Assembly: GCA_022432975.1 (NCBI GenBank)
Contig: CM039509.1
Location: 21,793,432 to 21,857,431 of the forward strand
Reading direction: 5' to 3'
DNA: 64,000 bases
From: Begonia masoniana
Lineage: Eukaryota; Streptophyta; Magnoliopsida; Cucurbitales; Begoniaceae
Shown here: positions 11,914 through 22,129 of the stretch, piece by piece
Layout: the number at the start of each line of letters is the position of its first letter
Position numbering within the stretch: the stretch's first letter is position 1
Program-made: the position numbers and the translations under genes
The notes under the pieces: generated by a model
Database searches by the model: none
Seen by the model: the letters and a program-made list of their open reading frames with translations, nothing else
What the model was told of the DNA's origin: nothing

Positions 11914-11956
11914 GGGGGGGGGGGGGAGGGGGGGGGGGGGGGGGAGGGGGGGGGGG
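11914..11956. repeat. interrupted poly(G) tract, 43 bp
   Basis: G runs of 13, 17 and 11 separated by single A at 11927 and 11945. Strong G-quadruplex potential on the plus strand and a likely site of length error. Confidence 0.9.
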
Positions 11957-12528
11957 CTAGAAAGATTGCTTACTCTGATTGATATAGAGTGAAAGGGGGT
12001 CCGCACGCACCGTCAGATCATTACATTAAGGTCAAGCCTTCTTTGTTCTCTACGGGGAAATTCAATGCTCAAGTTGTTATACCCAATATTTAGTCAGTTT
12101 TACAAATTAAGCAGTCTACTTTGACTTTGACCAAGATGTTTCATTTCAATAGTGAAAGTTGTTCCAACAGACAAAGACTAGAAGAGAAGCTCTGCTAAAG
12201 AAGGAGAGGGAATGTCTAATAGAATGACCTTCCCTAAGGACGAGAAGAGCTCACTCCATCATTTCACTAAGGAAACGGCATAGGAAGAAGCCTCATACGC
12301 GACGTCTCTTAGCTTTTCTCTATGGCCTTGGCACACTTATTATCTTAGCTAAATTCTTCTCAATAATCAATACCAAATCAATGGAACTTTGACAACTAAC
12401 TGCCTTTCTAGTCTAGGGGTTTTTGACTTTCAAGGAGAGAAAGAAAAGAGCAAAGATATGAGTCAAAGAGTTCCTCTCCATGTAGTCGAGCATATTCTAA
12501 CCTTAAATATCATAATTGGAAAAGGGAA

Positions 12529-12697
12529 GCCACATAGCCTTAAGAAAAGGAGTCTTCCCTTTGAACGGTTTAAAAGATGCTGGCTGGAACCTCCAAATCA
12601 ACCACTTCCAAGGAAGGATTTGAAGTGCCATTTGGAATTAGTAAATGGAGCTATGTAAAGTTGCTAAGTAAGTGAAACATACCTCCCTTACTCAAAT
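12529..12697. repeat. flank segment, copy 1 of a ~168-bp duplication
   Basis: From CCACATAGCCTTAAG to the base before the LTR, this organelle-like segment recurs at 19454-19621, again directly against an LTR. The copies differ by a few substitutions, such as AACGGTTTAAAAG against AACGCTTGGAAAG. Confidence 0.9.
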
Positions 12698-12934
12698 TGT
12701 GACAATCCCAACCCGGTCAGGGCCGCCACGGCATGACCATGACGTAATCTTAAAACGAAGTCTTTAAAACGAAGTAAAAACTCCTTTTCGGGAAAACGTC
12801 GACTCGGTTTTTGGGTCCTTAAAATTCTTTAAAATACTCGGGGTCGCCCGTAAAATATATTCTAAAAGTATCACAAAGGGGCGGGTCGAAACGGGTTTTG
12901 AAAAGTCGAAAAATAAAAACAAATGTACAAGTCA

Positions 12935-13170
12935 ATCACGATCGATCGCGCCTCGGAGCCCGATCGATCGGGCCAGCTCGGGTTTTCTGACTAAAAACGA
13001 ACCACAACCACGATTGATCGCGCCCAAAGCCTGATTGATCGGGCCAGCTCGGGTTTCCTGACTAAAAACGACTCAGATTCACGATCGATCGCGCCGTGGG
13101 CACGATCGATTGCGTGCAAAACTCCTGGGCGCGCCCAGCGCGCCTGCCCCGGGCGCCGCGCCTGGCCAGC
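12935..13170. repeat. CGATCGATCG palindromic repeats in LTR
   Basis: Two to three imperfect tandem units contain CGATCGATCGCGCC and CCCGATCGATCGGGCCAGC palindromes, separated by a GACTAAAAAC spacer. The partner LTR (19845-19960) has one unit fewer, so the repeat changes number between LTRs of one element. Confidence 0.8.
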
Positions 13171-13641
13171 ACGCACCAGCGCCTGGCCAACGCGCCCATC
13201 AAAGCCCATCCTCCCTCTGTCTTACCCTTTACCAACTTTTCTTCACCAAACTCTTACCCTTCACCCTAAATTTTTCCAAAATTCATTCCTCACAACATTT
13301 AACACATAATTCTTCATACCCCCTTAAATCATGACTCGAACGCATTCCCAAATCCGTGCTTAAAATCCATGGAAATAAACCGCGTGGATCGCTCTAAAAA
13401 CCAAGCTAATCCATGCAACTTAAAATACCTAAAACCATCAAATATCATCCAATCTAATACATAACACCACAGTTAAACGTAAAAGCGGAAATTCCATAAA
13501 CTATCATTGAAACAATAGCGTTCCTCAAATCATTCTAACCAACCCTACTCCAAGCCTACATCCACTATACAATTACCAAAATATCGAACCTCTCTATACG
13601 TCCTAAAATTATCATCTAAAATCGTTCCAAATCACACCTAT

Positions 13642-14373
13642 TTACCACAAAACACTCGGAGTATACCCACGGATCATCCAGCCTAGCCAAAACACATCCC
13701 GTCGCCAAGAACTCCGCCCATCGACCAAATATGTCTGATCATCAGGAGGAAGTTCCTCACCTTCGTTTTCGTCACCTATATCATACGATAAACACATTAA
13801 GCCTAATGCTTAGTAAAGGGGTGCACTAAAACATGAGTATACAAAATGCATGATCTTTCAAAACCTATTCATTTTTCATTTATTCACTTTACATAACATA
13901 TACATATATATCTTTAGGCATGAGTAGGCACGACACCATCACGTCTACCTTGTAGACCAAACACTTGCCCTGAGTTGCCATTACGTATTGTCGTGCCTTG
14001 AGTTTCCATTAACGTGCCTCGTGCCCTACTCACCCTCCAACTTTACTTATCTTTATTTACTTTACTTTATTTACTTGAAAACATGCATGCAAAAACATAT
14101 CAAGAAATCTTAAAGGAGGAAACATGATGCATGAAGAAAGTGCGCCAAACATTCATCCAAACATTCATAACGTACATTAACGAGCCTAACAGACTACTCA
14201 TAGGAAATGTCCTAGTCTACCCGACTCTTTAGAACCCAAAAATATTGAAAACATCATTACGACACTTAATTCCTAACATCGATATAATGTAAGGCTTTAG
14301 GAGCCGGAAACCTAACACCACTTACCTGGAGTCCTAGCTATGCCGAGCACCGTCCTTTGAGAGCTTGGGTTAC
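13642..14373 (-). other. LTR mini-ORF, copy 3: exon-like blocks 14373-14326 and 13775-13642
   Basis: Acceptor GCCTTAG|GTA, a 48-nt block (one codon longer than elsewhere), donor CCAG|GTAAG at 14326/14325, acceptor ATATAG|GTGAC at 13776, then an open block to TAA at 13642. The joined frame is open and contains GEELPPDD where other families have GEDEIPPPE. The partner LTR has lost the donor (CAG|ATAAG near 21147) but keeps the downstream acceptor. Confidence 0.45.
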
Positions 14374-15320
14374 CTAAGGCATTTTCATAACACGTCATTA
14401 GTATCAACTCTATGTTATAAAAATTAAAACTAAACGAAACCCCGAGCTAAGACAAATTTCCCTAAAACTCTTATTCACTTCATTCGGGCATTTCGTCGAG
14501 CACATTGTGCTCACTGATTCAAAAACTCCATTAATGGCTTCCAACAACCTTCCAACATCCAAAACTTAACCTTAAACATCAACCCACACCATTAATTCCC
14601 ACAAACTACCACAACAATCATAAATACAACACTATTGGGCATTAATATTGTCAAACTATAAATTTCTATCAAAACCCCCAATTTCTCAACCCTAACTCTA
14701 ATTAACCCTAACCGAATAGTGCCCTAAAACAACAACTAAGCTAGTCCAAAGTATAAAACTTACCTAGAGGGTATATTTGTTGAAGAAAATCGAAGAAACT
14801 CGTAGGAAATTGGAACGTGAGTGATCGGCGAGGGAGGAGAAGAGAAATCGCAAGAGAGGGGAAGAAAATCGCTCACGTAGGGGAGAGGAGAGGAAATGAG
14901 GGAAAAAGGAGGTTATTTGGGTTTATAATAAATTTTGACTTTAAAATTACCTAAATGCGCTTAGTTAAATTCTTTGCTTCGTTCGTCAATTCGTCTATCA
15001 ATTTGGTTTCTACGAAAATTTCTTATTTCTCTGAATATTCCTAATTTATTCCTAGGGTTCTAACAAAACTTCTCGTTTGCCAATCAGGCTTAATTTACTA
15101 TTTATACGAATTAAAACGATGTAGGGCTAAAAATGGAACTTGGCTCTGCACTATACATTTGGATTTCTAAAAATTTGCTTATTCTTCTAAAAATCCCCTT
15201 AAATTACTAGGATCCTAATAAAACCTCTTGCTCACTAAACAGACCTATATTTCTTATTTACAAAAATACCCTTGAAGCGAAAACCCAAAAAACTCGGGTG
15301 TTACATCCTACCCTCCTTAT

Positions 15321-18300
15321 TTAGAATTTTGTCCTCAAAATTTTGTACCTAAACAACTCTGGATATCTGTCCATCATGTCATGTTGGCGCTCCCACGTCG
15401 CTTCCTCTATATTTTGATTTCTCCACAACACCTTAACAAGTGGGATCTTATTGCGTAAAACTTTCACAGCGTACTCCATTATTTTCGCTGGCCTCTCTTC
15501 GTAAGTTAAGGTTGGCTGTATATCAAGACTAATCTGTTCTACCACGTGCGTTGGATCTCGTACACATTTCCTCAACATCGACACATGGAAGACATTATGT
15601 ACGCCCTCCATATACATTGGCAACTGAAGCTTGTACGCTGTAGCTCCAATCTTTTCTGTAATCGGGAAAGGTCCAACAAACCGTGGATTCAACTTCCCTC
15701 TCTTACCAAAGCGAACCATGCCTTTGAACGGTGAAACTTTCAAAAATACCTCGTCACCAATTACAAACTCCAAATTTTGTCTTCTTCGATCGGCATAGCT
15801 CTTTTGGCGACTCTGTGCAGTCTCCATCCTTTGCTTGATAAGAGCAACCGTCTCAGATAGTTGTTGTAATATTTCTGGTCCAATCAACTTAGCTTCGCCT
15901 ACCTCATCCCAATACAGCGGCGATCTACACTTTCTACCATACAACGCTTCATACGGAGCCATACCAATCGTGGACTGATAACTGTTATTATACACAAATT
16001 CAACCAATGGTAAATACCGGCTCCATGATGCTTGAAACTCTAGCATGCACGCTCTCAGCATATCCTCAAGTATCTGAATTGTCTTTTCAGATTGCCCGTC
16101 AGTCTGTGGGTGGAATGACGTGCTAAAAGTTAACTCAGTACCCATAGTGCTTTGTAAACTTTTCTAAAACCTCGAAGTAAATCTGGGATCCCGGTCAGAA
16201 ACAATCGACACGGGGACCCCGTGCAATGTTATAATCTCCTGGACATATAGCTCTGCAAACTGATTCATCGTGTAAGTCATCTTTACTGGAAGAAAATGAG
16301 CTGTCTTCGTCAATCTATCGACTACAACCCATATACCGTCATGCCCTTTTGTTGTCCTTGGTAATTCCACTACGAAATCCATTGCAATATGATCCCACTT
16401 CCACTTGGGAATCGGTAGAGGTTGTAACATCCCACCTGGCCTCTAGTGTTCTGCCTTAACTTGTTGGCAGACAAGGCAAGACTGTACATAATTGGCCACA
16501 TCACGCTTCATATTCGGCCACCAATAAAGCACTTTCAGATCTCGGTACATCTTGGTGTTACAAGGATGCACTGAGAACGACGATGAATGTGCCTCTGCTA
16601 AAATCAGCTTCCTCAACTCTTCATCCTTCGGAACATACCAACGGTCCCGAAATTTTATAACGCCATCCTCCGAATAACTGAATTCAGAAGATGCATCTGT
16701 CAATTTGGTCACAATTGCTTCCTTTTCTTCCTAGTCCATCTGTTGAGCCTCCTTAATTTTGTCCAAAAGAGTAGGCCGTATGGTCAAGTCCGCAAGTAGG
16801 GCTGAAAGCTTTGAGACTACTTCAAGTTCATACCTCTGAATCTCCTTTCTCAATGAAGCTGGCATACAACAAACGACTGACTCCCTGGTTTTAGGCATCC
16901 TACTCAATGCGTCTGCCACTGTATTCGCCTTTCATGGATGGTACTTGATTTCAAAGTCGTAATCCTTCACGAATTCCAACCATCTCCTTTGCCTCATGTT
17001 TAAATCTTTTTGTGTAAAAAGATACTTTAAACTCTTATGGTCTGAAAACACTTAACACTTCTGACTGTAAAAATAGTGCCTCCATATTTTCAACGCAAAT
17101 ACCACCACTGCCAATTCTAAGTCATGCGTCGGATAGTTCTGCTCAAAAGTATTCAATTGCCTAGAGGCGTAGGCAATCACCCTTCCGTCCTGCATCAATA
17201 CGCATCCCAATCCTACCTTGGAGGCGTCACAATAGATACTGAATATTCCATTCTCCACGGGCAGAATCAACAATGGCGCTGTGGTCAACTTTTGCTTCAA
17301 GGTATGAAAACTTTCTTCACATGCCTTAGACCACTCGTATTTCACTTCCTTCTTTGTTAAATTCGTCAGGGGTTTGGCTATAATTGAAAACCCTTCAATA
17401 AACTTCTGATAATACCCAGCCAGGCCTATAAAACTTCGCACTGCACTTGCATTCCTCGGCTGAGGCCACTCCTTCACGGCTTGAACCTTAGCCGGATCTA
17501 CTAAAACTCCTTCTTTCGAAATTATGTGGCCTAAGAAATTCACCTGGTTTTGCCAAAATCTGCACTTGAAAAACTTAGCATACAATTGGTGCCGCTTCAA
17601 CGTATCCAAGATGGCCCTTAAGTGCTTCGCGTGTTTTTCGTCATTTCGGGAATATATCAGAATGTCATCTATGAACACTATCACAAACTTATCCAGGAAC
17701 TCCCGAAACACTCGGTTCATAAGGTCTATAAAAGCTGCTGAGGCATTCGTCAAACCAAAGGACATGACCCTAAATTCATAGTGCCCATATCGTGTTCTAA
17801 AGGCGGTCTTTGGTATATCCTCGGCCTTAATTTTTAATTGATGGTATCCTGAACGTAAATCAATCTTCGAGAACACACTGGCCCCATGCAACTGGTCAAA
17901 CAAGTCATCAATCCTCGGTAGCAGATACTTATTTCTGATGGTTAATTTGTTCAACTTTCGGTAATCCACGCATATCCTCAAAGAACCATCTTTCTTCTTA
18001 ACGAACAAGACCGGAGCGCCCCAAGGAGAAATGCTCGGCCATACAAAACCTTTGTCTGTTAGTTCCTTCAGCTGGACATACAACTCCTTCAATTCAACCA
18101 GTGCCATTCTGTAAGGATTCTTGGACATTGGCGACGAACCAGGCATAATCTCAATAGTGAACTTTATATCTCGATCTGGAGGTAAGCCAGGCAACTCGTC
18201 CAGGAACACTTCTGCAAAATCCTTAACTACTGGAATATCACACAATCTCAACTCATTTCGCATATTTACTTCCTCAACGCTTGCTATAAATCCAAAACAT

Positions 18301-18777
18301 CCATGCTTCATCGAGTATAGGACACTCACAGGCAAGTTAGGCAGCTCTTCTAAGTATACTTCCTTAAGGCTATCAACTGCCGTAATGTCACATAACTTTA
18401 ATTCATCTTGCATGCTTACATCTACGATGCTCGCCATAAAACTGAAACATCTAGGTTTTATCAAATATAGGGTGCACATCAACGTTACTAGAGGCATCCT
18501 ATTCGAACGGAGGGTCGCTTGAAAGAAGTAATCCTCCCCGCACGGAGGTCTAAAATCTACTATTCCCGACCTGCAATTGATTGTGGCATAGTGCCTAAAC
18601 AACCAATCCATGCCCAAGATTACATCATACCCCTTCATACTTATAATGATCAGGTTCGCATAAAGTTGCCGACCACCAATAGATACAACCTCTCCCTGTA
18701 TTGCTTGGTCAGAATGTAAAAGCTCCCCGGAGGGCAACATCACACTATAACTACGATCAGCTGGGGCGGAATGTAGT
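15321..18777 (-). pseudogene. gypsy protease-RT-RNaseH-integrase-chromodomain, stops only
   Basis: Encoded the pol polyprotein of a chromovirus-type gypsy element. All open pieces (18743-17052, 16919-16731, 16712-16443, 16430-16164, 16145-15321) share one frame. The breaks are single stop codons, including TGG to TAG near 16166, CAG to TAG near 16441 and GAA to TAA near 17050. The 563-aa piece has the protease C-terminus ([17 protein letters not shown]), RT with FIDD ([12 protein letters not shown]) and RNaseH ([19 protein letters not shown]). Downstream come the integrase HHCC region, the core ([20 protein letters not shown]) and a C-terminal stretch, NIEEATWERQHDMM, resembling a chromodomain. 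The linker between PR and RT is duplicated in frame (see findings). Confidence 0.9.
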
Positions 18778-19453
18778 TTTCACTTAGATACATAATATTG
18801 TGCTATAAATGAGTGGGTTGCCCCTGTGTCAATTAAAACATGAGATGCATTTCCATAAACCAGAATAATACCTGAAACAACAGAAGGCTGAGTAGCTTCC
18901 TCATCTTCAATAAGAGCAAAGATCCTAGAAGGATCACCTGGGGGTTTCTTGGCCGAACCTGGACAATCTACGGCCTTATGCCCCACCTTATCACACCTGA
19001 AGAATCGGCCCGTATACAACTTACAGTCGCCCGGATGATATTTCTGACAGATCGTGCACAAAGGAGCCGGTGGTGCCCCTTGTGGGCGTTTGCCCAGCTG
19101 CCAACCTTGGTTCTGTTGCGGCTGTACTTCTCTAATAAACCTCCTCGACACTTCTCTCTGCCGCTGCAGTTTCATTTCAATGTCATCAAGCTCGAGGGCC
19201 TTGGCTACAACTCGATGATACGGCATATCTTCAACTTCTGCCGTTTTCACCCCTTCAAGATCTCCAATTTCAAACCTTGAACAAATTGGTATATTTTATC
19301 TTCCTCATCGCTGACCATCATACCTGCGCACATACTCGGCCACAAATCCCGTCTGTCGTAGCTGAGAAAACTCGGCCTTCTTGTTGGCACGAAGGGCACG
19401 GTTGAAATACTTGTTGTAAAATATTGTTTTGAACCTTTTCCATGTCATAACCC
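18778..19453 (-). pseudogene. gypsy gag C-terminal part and protease start, truncated
   Basis: In the same frame as the downstream pol. The open stretch 19250-18780 contains a CTICQKYHPGDC motif, a knuckle in which the first Cys is followed by Asp (CDKVGHKAVDCPG, preceded by FFR), and the protease site [12 protein letters not shown]. It ends in TGA at 18777-18779, probably from CGA. Upstream (19250-19453) further gag core is readable (FKTIFYNKYF-like) but broken. At 19453 gag ends abruptly in the duplicated flank, so the N-terminus is missing. Confidence 0.8.
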
Positions 19454-19621
19454 CCACATAGCCTTAAGCAAAGGAGTCTTCCCTTTGAACGCTTGGAAAG
19501 ATGCTGGCTGGAACCTCCAAATCAACCACTTCCAAGGAAGGATTTGAAGTGCCATTTGGAATTAGTAAATGGAGCTATGTAAAGTTGCTAAGTAAGTGAA
19601 AGATACCTCCCTTACTCAAAT
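19454..19621. repeat. flank segment, copy 2 of a ~168-bp duplication
   Basis: Copy of 12529-12697 placed between truncated gag and the upstream LTR. The junction shows CCACATAGCC shared with copy 1, preceded by CC from gag, consistent with joining at short homology. Confidence 0.9.
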
Positions 19622-22129
19622 TGTGACGATCCCAACCCGGTCAGGGCCGCCACGGCGTGACCATGACGTAATCTTAAAACGAAGTAAAAATTCCTTTTTG
19701 GGAAAACGTCGACTCGGTTTTTGGGCCCTTAAAATTCTTTAAAATACTCGGGGTCGCCCGTAAAATATATTCTAAAAGTATCGCAAAGGGGCGGGTCGAA
19801 ACGGGTTTTGAAAAGTCGAAAAATAAAAAAAATATACAAGTCAATCACGATCGATCACGCTTCGAAGCCCGATCGATCAGGCCAGCTCGGGTTTCCCGAC
19901 TAAAAATTACACAGATTCACGATCAATCGCGCCGTGGGCACGATCGATCGCGTGGAAAACTCCTGAGCGCGCCCAGCGCGGCTGCCGCGCCCGGCCAGCA
20001 TGCACCAGCGCCTGGCAATCGCGCCCATCCAAGCCCATCCTCCCTCTGTCTTACCCTTTACCAAATTTTCTTCTCCAAACTCTTACCTTTCACCGTAAAT
20101 TTTCCCAAAATTCATTCCTCACAACACTTAACACATAATTATTCATACCTGCTAAAATCCCGACTCGAACGCATTCCCGAATCGATGTTTAAAATTCATG
20201 GAAATAAACTGCGTGGATCGCTCTAAAAACCAAGCTAATCCATGCAACTTAAAATACCTAAAACCATCAAATATCATCCAATCTAATACATAACACCACA
20301 GTTAAACGTAAAAGCGGAAATTCCATAAACTATCATTGAAACAATAGCGTTCCTCAAATCATTCTAAACAACCCTACTCCAAGCCTACATCCACTATACA
20401 ATTACCAAAATATCGAACCTCTCTATACGTCCTAAAATTATCATCTAAAATTGGTCCAAATCAAACCTATTTACCACAAAACGCTCGGAGTATACCCACG
20501 GATCATCCAGCCTAGCCAAAACACATCCCGTCGCCAAGAACTCCGCCCATCGACCAAATATGTCTGATCATCAGGAGGAAGTTCCTCACCTTCGTTTTCG
20601 TCACCTACATCATACGATAAACACATTAAGCCTAATGCTTAGTAAAGGGGTGCACTAAAACATGAGTATACAAAATGCATGATCTTTCAAAACCTATTCG
20701 TTTTTCATTTATTCACTTTACATAACATATACATATATATCTTTAGGCATGAGTAGGCACGACACCATCACGTCTACCCTGTAGACCAAACACTTGCCCT
20801 GAGTTGCCATTACGTATTGTCGTGCCCTGAGTTGCCACTAACGTGCCTCGTGCCCTACTCACCGTCCAACTTTACTTATCTTTATTTACTTTACTTTATT
20901 TACTTGAAAACATGCATGCAAAAACATATCAAGAAATCTTAAAGGAGGAAACATGATGTATGAAGAAAGTGCGCCAAACATTCATTTAAACATTCATAAC
21001 GTACATTAACGAGCCTAACAGACTACTCATAGGAAACGTCCTAGTCTACCTGACTCTTTAAAAATCGTGAAAACATAATTACGACACTTAATTCCTAACA
21101 TAAATATAATGTAGGGCTTTAGGAGCCGGAAACCTAACACCACTTATCTGGAGTCCTAGCTATGCCGAGCTCCGTCCTTTGAGAGCTTGGGTTACCTAAA
21201 GCATTTTCATAACACGTCATTAGTATCAACTCTATGTTATAAAAATTAAAACTAAACGAAACCCCGAGCTAAGACAAATTTCCCTAAAACTCTTATTCAC
21301 TTCATTCGGGCATTTCGTCGAGCACATTGTGCTCACTAATTCAAAAACTCCATTAATGGCTTCCAACAACCTTCCAACAACCAAAACTTAACCTTAAACA
21401 TCAACCCACACCATTAATTCACACAAACTACCACAACAATCATAAATACAACACTATTGGGCATTAATATTGTCAAACTATAGATTTCTACCAAAACCCC
21501 CAATTTCTCAACCCTAACTCTAATTAACCCTAACCGAATAGTGCCCTAAAACAACAACTAAGCTAGCCCAAAGTATAAAACTTAGCTAGAGGGTTGATTT
21601 GTTGAAGAAAACCGAAGTGAAACTTGCCGAAAATCGGAACGTGAGTGATTGGCGAGGGAGGAGAAGAGAAATCGCAAGAGAGGGGAAGAAAATCGCTCAC
21701 GTAGGGGAGAGAAGAGGAAATGAGGGAAAAAGGAGGTTATTTGGGTTTATAATAAATTTTGACTTCAAAATTACCTAAATGCCCTTAGTTAAATTCTTTG
21801 CTTCGTTCGTAAATTCGTCTATCAATTTGGTTTCTCCGAAAATTTCTTATTTCTCTGAATATTCCTAATTTATTCCTAGGGTTCTAACAAAACTTCTCGT
21901 TTGCCAAACGGGCTTAATTTTCTATTTCTACGAATTAAAACGATGTAGGGCTAAAAATGGAACTTGGCTCTGCACTATACATTTGGATTTCTAAAAATTT
22001 GCTTATTCTTCTAAAAATCCCCTTAAATTACTAGGATCCTAATAAAATCTCTTGCTCACTAAACGGACCTATATTTCTTATTTACGAAAATACCTTTGAA
22101 GCGGAAACCCGAAAAACTCGGGTGTTACA
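19622..22129 (-). repeat. LTR (5' position) of gypsy element, no primer-binding site
   Basis: 2508 bp, minus strand, very similar to 12698-15305. The adjacent sequence at 19621 is duplicated flank, not a primer-binding site, so this LTR is not joined to an internal domain in the normal way. Confidence 0.9.

Larger units (their letters stand above)
11161..12697. other. organelle-like (probably mitochondrial-derived) DNA, left part
   Basis: The texture changes sharply from LTR sequence to many short GAAAGAAAG, CTTTCTT and TAGCTT-rich tracts without gypsy motifs, as in angiosperm mitochondrial spacer DNA. The block continues beyond the gypsy element at 22130-28844, where a plastid petA fragment lies. 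No gene is recognised in this part. The origin is inferred from base texture and from the petA piece. Confidence 0.4.
12698..15305 (-). repeat. 3' LTR of gypsy element
   Basis: 2608 bp from TGTAACACCCGAG (15305) to GGGATTGTCACA (12698) on the minus strand. A polypurine tract, AAGGAGGGTAGGA, lies just upstream (15318-15306). It is about 100 bp longer than the partner LTR, mainly because of an extra palindromic repeat near 12955-13075. Confidence 0.9.
12698..22129 (-). mobile_element. Tekay/Del-like gypsy element with rearranged 5' end
   Basis: Minus-strand element with a 3' LTR (12698-15305), polypurine tract, pol and gag, then a break in gag at about 19453. Instead of the gag N-terminus, leader and primer-binding site there is a copy of the left flanking DNA, then an LTR (19622-22129). 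Outer flanks are CAAAT (12693-12697) and GAAAT (22130-22134), a possible 5-bp target duplication with one mismatch. Gag-pol is one frame interrupted only by stop codons. Confidence 0.8.
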
